NCBI RefSeq assembly: GCF_018294505.1
Contig: NC_057802.1
Coordinates: 312,842,209-312,906,208, forward strand
Direction of reading: 5' to 3'
Length of the DNA stretch: 64,000 nt
Source of the DNA: Triticum aestivum
Lineage: Eukaryota > Streptophyta > Magnoliopsida > Poales > Poaceae
The notes under the pieces were generated by a model. The model made no database searches, was not told the origin of the DNA, and was given only the letters and a program-made list of their open reading frames with translations. Below, one piece after another: positions 54,897 to 64,000 of this stretch; positions within the stretch are counted from its first letter, which is position 1, and every line of letters begins with the position of its first letter. A program made the position numbers and the translations under genes.

Positions 54897-57503
54897 ATAC
54901 TTCAAGCATACTAACTAAGCAATTATGTCCTCTCAAAATAACATGGCCAAAGAAAGTTCATCCCTACAAAATCATATAGTTTAGTCATGCTCCATTTTCG
55001 TCACACAAGAATGCTCTCATCATGCACAACCCCGATGAAAAGCCAAGCAATTGTTTCATACTTTAGTAATCTCAAACCTTTTCAGCCTTCCCGCAATACA
55101 TGAGCGTGAGCCATGGATATAGAACTATGGGTGGAATAGAATATAATGATGGGGGTTATGTGGAGAAGACAAAAAAGGAGAAAGTCTCACATCAACGAGG
55201 CTAATCAATGAGCTATGGAGATGCCCATCGATTGATGTTAATGCAAGGAGTAGGGATAGCCATGCAACGGATGCACTAGAGCTATAAATATATGAAAGCT
55301 CAACAAAAGAAACTAAGTGGGTGTGCATCCAACTTGCTTGCTCACGAAGACCTAGGTCACTTGAGGAGGCCCATTGTTGGAATATACAAGCCAAGTTCTA
55401 TAATGAAAAATTCCCACTAGTATATGAAAGTGAAAAAACAAGAGACTCTCTATCATGAAGATTATGGTGCTACTTCGAAGCACAAGTGTGGTAAAAGGAT
55501 AGTAACATTGTCCCTTCTCTCTTTTTCTCTCATTTTTTTTGGGCCTTCTCCTTTTTTTATGGCCTTTCTCTCTCTTTTTTTTATTCCTCACTTGGGACAA
55601 TGCTCTAGAAAATGATGATCATCACACTTCTATTTATTTACAACTCAATGATTACAACTCGATACTAGAACAGAGTATGACTCTATATGAATGCCTCGGG
55701 CGGTGTACCGGGATATGCAATGAATCAAGAGTGACATGTATGAAAGAATTATGAATGGTGGCTTTGCCACAAATACTATGTCAACTACATGATCATGCAA
55801 AGCAATATGACAATGATGAACGTGTCATGATAGACGGAACGGTGGAAAGTTGCATGGCAATATATCTCGGAATGGCTATGGAAATGCCATAATAAGTAGG
55901 TATGGTGGCTGTTTTGAGGAAGATATAAGGAGGTTTATCTGTGAAAGAGCGTATCATATCACGGGGTTTGGATGCACCGGCGAAGTTTGCACCAACTCTC
56001 AATGTGAGAAAGGGCAATGCACGGTACCGAAGAGGCTAGCAATGATGGAAAGGTAAGAGTGCGTATAATCCATGGACTCAACATTAGTCATAAAGAACTC
56101 ACATACTTATTGCAAAAATCTACAAGTCATCAAAAACCAAGCACTACGCGCATGCTCCTAGGGGGATAGATTGGTAGGAAAAGACCATCGCTCGTCCCCG
56201 ACCGCCACTCATAAGGAGGACAATCAAAGAACACCTCATGTTTCAAATTTGTTACATAACGTTTACCATACGTGCATGCTACGGGACTTGCAAACTTCAA
56301 CACAAGTATTTCTCAAATTCACAACTACTCAACTAGCACAACTTTAATATCACTACCTCCATATCTCAAAACAGTCATCAAGCATCAAACTTCTCTTAGT
56401 ATTCAACACACTCATAAGAAAGTTTTTACTAGTCTTGAATACCTAGCATATTAGGATTAAGCAAATTACCATGATGTTTAAGACTCTCAAAATAATATAA
56501 GTGAAGCATGAGAGTACATATATTCTTCAAAATAAATCCACCGCCGTGCTCTAAAAGATATAAGTGAAGCACTAGAGCAAACAACAAACTACTCCGAAAG
56601 ATATAAGTGAAGATCAATGAGTAGTTGAATAATTATGCAACTATGTGAAGACTCTCCCATTTAATAATTTCAGATCTTGGTATTTTATTCAAACAGCAAG
56701 CAAAACAAAAGAAAATAAAATGACGCTCCAAGCAAAACACATATCATGTGGTGAATCAAAATATAGCTCCAAGTAAAGTTACTGATGAACGAAGACGAAA
56801 GAGGGGATGCCTTCCGGGGCATCCCCAAGCTTAGGCTCTTGGTTATCCTTGAATATTACCTTGGGGTACCTTGGGCATCCCCAAGCTTAGGCTCTTGCCA
56901 CTCCTTATTCCATAGTCCATCGAATCTTTACCCAAAACTTGAAAACTTCACAACACAAAACTCAACAGAAAACTCGTGAGCTCCGTTAGCGAAAGAAAAC
57001 AAAACACCACTTCAAGATACTGTAATGAACTCATTCTTTATTTGTATTGGTGTTAAACCTACAGTATTCCAACTTCTCTATGGTTTATAAACTATTTTAC
57101 TAGCCATAGATTCATCAAAATAAGCAAACAACACACGAAAAACAGAATCTGTCAAAAACAGAACAGTCTGTAGTAATCTGTAACTAACGCAAACTTCTAG
57201 AACTCCAAAAATTCAGACAAAATAGGAAGACCTAACCAATTTGTTTATTGATCTTCTGCAATTGGAATCAATATTTAATCACATTCTGGTGATTTTTAAC
57301 AATTGTTTTCGTGAACAGAAAATTTCTGGAATTTTCAGCAAGATCAAATAACTATCATCCAAGAAGATCCTATAGGTTTAACTTGGCACAAACACTAATT
57401 AAAACATAAAAAAATCTAAACAGAGGCTAGATAAAATATGTATTCCTAAACAGAACCAAAAATCAAGAAACTAAAATAAAATTGGGTTGCCTCCCAACAA
57501 GCG
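54897..57503 (-). other. Non-coding spacer of the WHAM-like element
   Basis: AT-rich, with no pol domain and only short unrelated frames. It contains two copies of GCATCCCCAAGCTTAGGCTC (56819, 56875), 56 bases apart, resembling the PPT, and ATATAAGTGAAG words repeated near 56495-56610. Confidence 0.7.
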
Positions 57504-59504
57504 CTAACGTTTAACGCCCCTAGCTAGGCATGATGATTTCAATGATGCTCGCATAAAAGATAAGAATTGAAACATAAAGAGAGCATCATGAAGAATATGA
57601 CTAGCACATTTAAGTCTAACCCACTTCCTATGCACAGGGATTTTGTGATCAAACAATTTATGGGAACAATAATCAACTAGCATAGGAAGGCAAAAAAGGC
57701 ATAACTTCAAGATTTTAAGCACATAGAGAGGAAACTTGATATTATTGCAATTCCTACAAGCATATATTCCTCCCTCATAATAATTTTCAGTAGCATCATG
57801 AATGAATTCAACCATATAACCAGCACATAAAGTATTATTTTCATGATCTACTTGCATAGAAATTTTACTACTCTCCACATAAGCAAATTTATTATCATCA
57901 ATAGTAGTGGGAGCAAACTCAACAAAATAACTATCATGTGAAGCATAATCCAATTGAAAATTAAAATCATGATGAGAAGTTTCATGGTTATTTTTATTCT
58001 TTATGGCATACGTGTCATCACAATAATCATCATAAGTAGCAACTTTCTTCTCATCATAATCGATTGAAACCTCTTCCGAAATAGTGGATACATCACTAAA
58101 TGAAGTCATGACCTCTCCAAATCCACTTTCATAAATATTATAAGATTCAACATCCTCCAAAATAGTGGGTCCATTACTTCCTAAAGTTGACACTCTTACA
58201 AACCCACTTTCATCAATATAATCATCATAGGTAGAAGGCATGCTATCATCATAACAACTTTGCATATCAAAACTTGGGAGGCTAAAAATATCATCGTTAT
58301 TAAACATAGCATCCCCAAGCTTGGGACAAACATTAATTTCAGCAAATATATTCTCAAATAAGTCATCCTCATCAAACATAGCTTACCCAAGCTTGGGCCT
58401 TTTCATATCATAAGCATAATCACTCTCATCATTAATAGTATGGATAGCACCAATAGTATAGCAATTATCATATTCTTCCAAGCAAGTGCCAAAAAGATTT
58501 TCAAGATCATAAGAAGTATCATTATATTCCCAATCATAATCATCACAACAAGCAATAGGCATAACGAGATCATCATCAAGTGCATCATCTTCCACAATTA
58601 TTTTTGATTCATTTTCATGAGGCACAACAATAATAGGAGCAACATTATTTGGGAGAGATATCTTTTTACCTCTCTTCCTTTTTCTTTTCTTCTTCACCAC
58701 ATCATGTGTGGGTTCAATCCTCTTTTTGGAGCTCCTTATTAATGAAATTGGTTGAATAGAAGGCTCCTCCTCGTTACCTGATTCATCATAAGAAATAATA
58801 GGAGGATATTGGGAAGTCTCTTCCCTTTCATTAGTATTCCTTTCATCTTCTATTTGTTTTATTTTCTTTATGTAATTGGCAATATAAGGATTCTCAATGC
58901 AATTCACCGCACAATACATATAAATTTCTTCTAGATCAATATCGAGGAATTTCTCGAGGTTATATTCTGGAATAATCTTAGTTTGACGTTTCAATTCTTC
59001 ATAACCCAAAAGCAGACTAAGTTCATTATGATGTGCAAGGGAAATCAAGTCATCACAATTTTTGGACACGATTCGATCATGAAATAATTTGCATTTGATA
59101 TTTAAATGACCATGTTCATTGCAAAGTTCACAAGTATGGCTAAGATATTTTAAATTTTCAGCACTAACATTTAGCCTTTCTTGCAACCATTTAGTTTCTA
59201 AATGCTTATGCCTCTTGCAATATCTATCTTCCCTATTTGGTGTGTACTTGCAAACCCAATACACTCCACAAAAATCGGCATGCTTACAAGAGATATTTTC
59301 ATCATGACTAGTGCAATCATCATTAGTACTACGGATATTCAAGGAGTTCATACTAACAATATTGCAATCATGCTCATCATTCAAAGATGTAGTGCCAAAC
59401 ATTTTAATGCATTCTTCTTCTAACACTTTGGCACAATTTACCTTTCCATCATACTCACGAAAGATATTAAAAAGATGAAGCGTATGAGGCAAACTCAATT
59501 CCAT
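57504..59504 (-). pseudogene. Gag-like ORF of the WHAM-like element, one in-frame stop
   Basis: Minus-strand ATG at 59504. The frame runs 373 codons to a TAA (58385-58383) and continues in the same frame for 293 more to 57504, so one ORF of ~667 codons is split by a single nonsense codon (KLG*AMFDEDD). Residues 125-138 are a perfect zinc knuckle, CELCNEHGHLNIKC (C-X2-C-X4-H-X4-C), as in gag nucleocapsids. Residues ~271-281 (KKKRKRKRGKK) are a nuclear-signal-like basic run. The second half is Asp/Tyr-rich (DDYIDESGF, YDDYCDDTYA) and contains the near repeat CPKLGDAMFNNDD of the first-half junction. It starts ~100 bases after the PBS. Role in packaging is inferred; no capsid fold is evident to me. 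Confidence 0.75.
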
Positions 59505-59600
59505 TTTTTTGTAGTTTTCTTTTATAAACTAAACTAGTGATAAAACAAGAAACTAAAAGATTCGATTGCAAGATCTAAAGATATACCTTCAAGCACTCAC

Positions 59601-59619
59601 CTCCCCGGCAATGGCGCCA
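59601..59619 (-). promoter_or_regulatory. Primer binding site of the WHAM-like element
   Basis: Minus strand TGGCGCCATTGCCGGGGAG, ten bases from the LTR end. This is the tRNA-Asp-type PBS usual in Athila-lineage elements of grasses. Confidence 0.85.
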
Positions 59620-59629
59620 GAAAAGAGCT

Positions 59630-61281
59630 TGATGTCTACTACACAACCTTCTTCTTGTAGACGTTGTTGGGCCTCCAAGTGCAGAGGTTTGTAGGACAGT
59701 AGCAAATTTCCCTCAAGTGGATGACCTAAGGTTTATCAATCCGTGGGAGGCGTAGGATGAAGATGGTCTCTCTCAAGCAACCCTGCAACCAAATAACAAA
59801 GAGTCTCTTGTGTCCCCAACACACCCAATACAATAGTAAATTGTATAGGTGCACTAGTTCGGCGAAGAGATGGTGATACAAGTGCAATATGGATGGTAGA
59901 TATAGGTTTTTGTAATCTGAAAATATAAAAACAGCAAGGTAACAAGTGGTAAAAGTGAGCGTAAACGGTATTGCAATGCTAGGAAACAAGGCCTAGGGTT
60001 CATACTTTCACTAGTGCAAGTTCTCTCAACAATAATAACATAATTGGATCATATAACTATCCCTCAACATGCAACAAAGAGTCACTCCAAAGTCACTAAT
60101 ACCGGAGAACAAACGAAGAGATTATGGTAGGGTACGAAACCACCTCAAAGTTATTCTTTCCGATCAATCCATTGGGCTATTCCTATAAGTGTCACAAACA
60201 GCCCTAGAGTTCGTAGTAAAATAACACCTTAAGACACACATCAACCAAAACCCTAATGTCACCTAGATACTCCAATGTCACCTCAAGTATCCGTGGGTAT
60301 GATTATACGATATGCATCACACAATCTCAGATTCATCTATTCAACCAACACATAGAACCTCAAAGAGTGCCCAAAGTTTCTACCGGAGAGTCAAGACGAA
60401 AACGTGTGCCAACCCCTATGCATAGGTTCATGGGCGGAACCCGCAAGTTGATCACCAAAACATACATCAAGTGAATCAATAGAATAACCCATTGTCACCA
60501 CGGTTATCCACGCAAGACATACATCAAGTGTTCTCAAATCATTAAAGACTCAATCCGATAAGATAACTTCAAAGGGAAAACTCAATCCATTACAAGAGAG
60601 TAGAGGGGGAACATCATAAGATCCAACTATAATAGCAAAAGCTCGCGATACATCAAGATCGTGCCAAATCAAGAACACGAGAGAGAGATCAAACACATAG
60701 CTACTGGTACATACCCTCAGCCCCGAGGGTGAAACTACTCCCTCCTGTCATGGAGAGCGCCGGGATGATGAAGATGGCCGCCGGTGAGGGATCCCTCCGG
60801 CAGGGTGCCGGAACAGGCGTCCCGATTGGTTTTTGGTGCTACAGAGGCTTGCGGCGGCGGAACTCCCGATCTATTTCTGTTCCCCGAAGGTTTAGGGTAT
60901 ATTGGTATATATAGGAGGAAGAAATACGTCAGGGGCCGAGGGCCCACGAGGGTGGGAGGGCGCGCCCAGGGGGTGGGCGCGCCCCCTGCCTCGTGCCTTC
61001 CTCGTTGCTTCCCCTGACGTGCACTCCAAGTCCCCTGGTATTGCTTTCCGTTTCCAAAAATAACTTTCCGAAGGTTTCATTCCGTTTGGACTCCGTTTGA
61101 TATTCCTTTTTCTGCGAAAACACTGAAACAAGGGAAAACAGAAACTGGCACTGGGCTCTGGGTCAATAGGTTAGTCCCAAAAGTAATATAAAAGTGCATA
61201 GTAAAGCCCATAAAATATCCAAGATGGATAATATAATAGCATGGAACAATCAAAAATTATAGATACGTTGGAGACGTATCA
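59630..61281 (-). repeat. 5' LTR of the WHAM-like element
   Basis: Nearly the same as 52230-53868, with small indels, for example a 4-base difference after CACACCCAAT, and several changes near 60720-61000. TATATATAGG-type promoter words lie at ~60905. Confidence 0.93.
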
Positions 61282-62177
61282 CCTAACCGTCTGGAGGATG
61301 CATAGTCCTCAAAGGTAACAAGCGTCGGTTCCACATAGGAACAATCTCTTTAGTGATGCTCGATCACTTTTGGTTTGTAGGTGTTTGGGTTTGGGTTTTC
61401 CTCACTTGATGATTTTCGCTCAAAGTTCTCGGAGGATGGGATGCTCATTATGACAAGTGTCAGTTTCTCTCAGAGCAGCCTACCAACTAGTGGTTGTAGG
61501 GGGCGGCTATTTATAGCCTAGGGAGTAGCCCGACATGATAAGACATAAATGCCCTTCAATGATATGAGCGTTAGGTGGGTAGATATTTTGGGACAGCTCG
61601 CGCGTAGCACAACAACGGTCGGATATTTGAGTATCAAATTCCTCAGGGCTATCATGTTCCTCACTTGTAGGCAATCTGCACTGGCGAATTCCTAACTCCT
61701 CAGTCAGAACAAATTCCTCAGAGAACAGAGGATCTTCGTCTCTGTCACTAAAGAAATTGACTGAACTGTACGAGATTTCCAATGGCTTCACTCAAAAGGA
61801 TCGGGTGGGTGTAGGATTTTGAGATGAGCATCACTTGGAAACTTTTCCTTAGTTTTACCTCGACCCCCTTTAACAGTACGGTGTTTCCTATGACTCAAGA
61901 AAGAGAAAAAGAAACTACAAAAACAAAAGTCTTCACGCTTCATAATCCTCACATGAATATCAAGTCTTCACGGTGACACCAATTTCTTCACTTTCAAAGT
62001 CTTCAAGAAAACCGAAGTCTTCAGCTGAAGACATTCCTTTATAGGGGTCGACTTTCATCGTAAGTATCAAACTCCTCATAGACTTATAGACCTGTGTACA
62101 CTCACAAACTCATTAGTCCCTTAACCTATAAGTCTTCAATACACCAAAATCACTAAGGGGCACTAGATGCACTTACA

Positions 62178-62342
62178 TGTTTCCTGAGTATCCAATGTGC
62201 TGGTCCCTCAATAGGGGAACTCCTATATGTCGCTTTATGCGACAATTTTGATAGCGATTTGCAAAGTAACAACCCGACTGGACGGACCCACTGGATACAA
62301 CACGAAAAGTCACAAAATAATGGTTGGTGCACTGGCGAGGAC
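62178..62342. other. Unassigned stretch between Z and the Copia fragment
   Basis: 165 bases. Only a small hairpin, GTCGCTTTATGCGAC, is noticeable. No gene or element is recognised. Confidence 0.4.
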
Positions 62343-62526
62343 TGGAACTCACAACAAGCCTATTGCTGATTGCGTGTTCCTAGTGTATGATGTATGAATG
62401 CACGATGTATTGCTCATGTGCAAAGGCACGTATATATGATGTACAGAGGTGGACCACGACCTCAACTATACAAGGAACTAGGAGGTGGGCCCACTACACA
62501 GATATGCACAACACATATACTCAACA
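62343..62526 (-). repeat. Short (~184 bp) 3' LTR of a Copia element
   Basis: On the minus strand TGTTGAGTATATGTG directly follows a G-run PPT; the other end GTGAGTTCCA is the best TG..CA partner. The exact inner border is inferred because the second LTR is not in the window. Confidence 0.6.
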
Positions 62527-62540
62527 CCCCCCCCCCCCCG
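62527..62540 (-). promoter_or_regulatory. Poly-G polypurine tract of the Copia element
   Basis: A homopolymer of 13 G on the minus strand, with one base at its edge, immediately before the LTR start and just after the polyprotein end. Length may be affected by sequencing error. Confidence 0.65.
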
Positions 62541-62544
62541 CAGT

Positions 62545-63323
62545 CGAAGCGGCACCGCTGCTGACGCAAAGACTGGACCGGAACTCCTCAAATGATGCCG
62601 TAGGCAAGCCCTTGGTCATAATATCTACAAATTGTTGGGAAGTAGGAACGTGTAGAACACGAATATGGCCAAGAGCCACCTATTCCCGAACAAAATGGAT
62701 ACCCAACTCAATATGATTGGTCTGACAATGATGTACCGGGTTGGCGGAGAGGTAGACCGCCAAAACGTTGTCACGGTAGACCACCATAGCATGGTCCACA
62801 GGACAAGAGAGCTCCTGAAGAAGTTGGCGAAGCCACGAACACTCGGCGACGACGTTGGCCACCGCACGATACTCAGCCTCGGCACTGGAGCGAGAGACCG
62901 TAGGCTGCCGCTTGGACGACCACGAGATGAGTGAGGGTCCAAGGAAGACACAATAGCCCGAGGTGGAGCGATGAGTGTCAGGGCAGCCCGCCCAGTCTAC
63001 ATCGGAGTAGGCGGTGAGGGCGGTGTCGGCGGAGGCGTGGAGTGTGACGCCAAGATCCATGGTTCCACAAACATAGCGGAGAATCCGCTTGACAGCGGCC
63101 CAGTGAACGTCCCGAGGAGCATGCATATGGAGGCACACCTGCTGCACGGCATACTGGATCTCTGGTCGAGTCAAAGTGAGGTACTGGAGAGCACCAACGA
63201 TAGACCGATAGAATGCAGCATCCGAAGCAGGAGAACCATCCGTGGCAGAGAGCTTGGCCTTCGTATCAACATGCGTAGCGGCGGGCTTGCAGTTAAGCAT
63301 GCCAGCACGATCCAGGAGCTCAT
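62545..63323 (-). pseudogene. Copia RNase H, C-terminal part of pol
   Basis: The minus-strand frame contains NELLDRAGMLNCKPAATHVD, FYRSIVGALQYLTLTRPEIQ, VKRILRYVCGTMDLGVTLHA, AYSDVDWAGCPDTHRSTSGY, SWSSKRQPTVSRSSAEAEYR and IELGIHFVRE. These are the classic Copia RNase H motifs (SDxDWAG, SSAEAEYRA). An in-frame TAG at 62682-62680 replaces a residue that is glutamine in relatives (my recall). Beyond it the frame goes on through VALGHIRVLHVPTSQQFVDI to the PPT. The upstream end is cut by the Angela LTR at 63324; residues before NELL in the open frame are LTR sequence, not protein. Confidence 0.88.
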
Positions 63324-64000
63324 TGAAGGAAATATGCCCTAGAAGCAATAATAAAGTTGTTATTTATATTTCCTTATATCATGATAAATGTTTATTATTC
63401 ATGCTAGAATTGTATTAACCGAAAACTTAGTACATGTGTGAATACATAGACAAACACAGTGTCCCTAGTATGCCTCTACTAGAATAGCTTGTTAATCAAA
63501 GATGGTTAAGTTTCCTGACCATAGACATGTGTTGTTATTTGATGAACGGGATCACATCATTAGAGAATGATGTGATGGACAAGACCCATCCGTTATCTTA
63601 AGCATAATGATCGTTTAGTTTTTATTGCTATTACTTTCATCCATGACTATTATACATGATTCCTTGGACTATTGAGATAGGCAACTCCCGAATACCGGGA
63701 GGAACACCTTGTGTGCTACCAAACGGTCACAACGTAACTGGGTTGTTATAAAGATGCTCTACAGGTGTCCTCTGCATGGTGTTTGTTGAGTTGGCATAGA
63801 TCGAGATTAGGATTTGTCACTCCGTGTAGTCGGAGACGGTATCTTTTGGGCCCTCTCGGTAATGCTCGTCACCTATAAGCCTTGCAAGCAATGTGACTAA
63901 TGAGTTAGTTGCGGGATGTGCATACGAAAATAATAAAGAGACTGCCGGGGTAACGATATTGAACTAGGTATGATGTACCGACGATCGAATCTCGGCAAGT
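63324..64000 (+). repeat. A3: Angela-type 5' LTR, cut by the window end
   Basis: Starts TGAAGGAAATATGCCCTAGA inside the Copia RNase H gene. The preceding bases ctcat would be the target site. It matches A1's LTR (19717-20247 and 50747 onward) and runs to the window end, with several local indels near 63580-63990. Confidence 0.9.

Larger units (their letters stand above)
52230..61281 (-). mobile_element. Sabrina/WHAM-like Athila-lineage retrotransposon, minus strand
   Basis: 9,052 bp with a 1639 bp LTR at 52230-53868 and a 1652 bp LTR at 59630-61281, and a perfect 5 bp duplication cctaa. On the minus strand the LTR starts TGATACGTCTCCAACG and ends TAGTAGACATCA. The PBS is TGGCGCCATTGCCGGGGAG. 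It encodes only a gag-like ORF (59504-57504) and has no reverse transcriptase, RNase H or integrase, so it is non-autonomous. A Mutator-type MITE is inserted near its 3' end. Confidence 0.9.
51975..62177 (-). mobile_element. Z: fragment of an LTR retrotransposon LTR, minus strand, split by the WHAM-like element
   Basis: On the minus strand an LTR starts TGTAAGTGCATCTAGTGCC at 62177, has TATAAATA at 61515-61508 in GGCTATAAATAGCC, and runs to 61287. It resumes at 52229 and continues to 51975, where Angela A1 begins. The two parts join at the target duplication cctaa (52225-52229, 61282-61286). Many CTTCA/TGAAG words are seen. No coding region of this element is in the window. Confidence 0.6.

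Noticed and set aside
63300..63348. Apparent N-terminus MLLGHISF of the Copia frame
   Set aside because: These residues are translated from the Angela LTR inserted at 63324; the true upstream coding sequence is displaced.
1..64000. Host protein-coding, rRNA or tRNA genes
   Set aside because: Every recognisable coding motif belongs to a transposable element; the only tRNA-like words are primer binding sites.

Overview
The window is a block of nested transposable elements from a Triticeae grass genome (wheat, goatgrass, rye or barley type). I find no ordinary host gene, rRNA, tRNA or CRISPR array. The evidence for a Triticeae host is the presence of Angela/BARE/WIS-type Copia LTRs, Sabrina/WHAM-type LTRs, a Stowaway MITE, a CACTA end with the common wheat terminus, very long 'LARD'-type LTRs, and two Tat-lineage Ty3/Gypsy elements. 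Family names are from memory of sequence patterns; the boundaries (TG..CA ends, target-site duplications, PBS and PPT sites) are read directly from the sequence.

Layout, outermost first. (a) 51975-62177 holds pieces of a minus-strand LTR (Z). It is split by a 9.05 kb Sabrina/WHAM-like element (52230-61281, TSD cctaa) that itself carries an 848 bp fold-back Mutator-type MITE (54040-54887, 9 bp TSD). (b) A plus-strand Angela (A1) ends at 51974. Its 3' LTR is 19717-20247 plus 50747-51974, and its internal tail is 19422-19716. (c) A CACTA transposon whose right end is 19421 is inserted in A1. It contains a Stowaway MITE (12735-12899), a Sabrina-like solo LTR (16396-17961, TSD cgtgt), gene-like exons, and a minus-strand Tat element (Tat1, to 11722). 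Tat1 is interrupted by a gag-only retrotransposon (3686-10296). (d) A minus-strand Angela (A2, 20248-50741) is inserted in the A1 LTR. Its 3' LTR is split by a long-LTR element Y (20663-38124, TSD gcccc) and its 5' LTR by a second long-LTR element X (46069-50600, TSD gaaac). (e) Y is split by a complete plus-strand Tat element, Tat2 (24600-37656, two 519 bp LTRs, TSD ccatg). (f) 62343-63323 is the 3' end of a short-LTR Copia element on the minus strand, cut by another Angela LTR (63324 to the window end).

Coding content is nearly all retrotransposon gag/pol, mostly broken by stops and frameshifts. Two open reading systems stand out. One is the gag-only ORF at 8179-9885. The other is a six-exon antisense gene in Tat2 (36049 to 32674, minus strand) that reads through as an unbroken ~931-residue protein with five GT-AG introns and its own TATA box, although the sense gag-pol of the same element is broken many times. 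Between the convergent 3' ends of pol and the antisense gene lies a repeat-rich spacer with six exact copies of TCGTATTCGAA. This antisense gene and spacer are the most interesting system in the window. Two N-filled gaps (21831-22414 and 49522-49995) fall in the GC-rich parts of Y and X.
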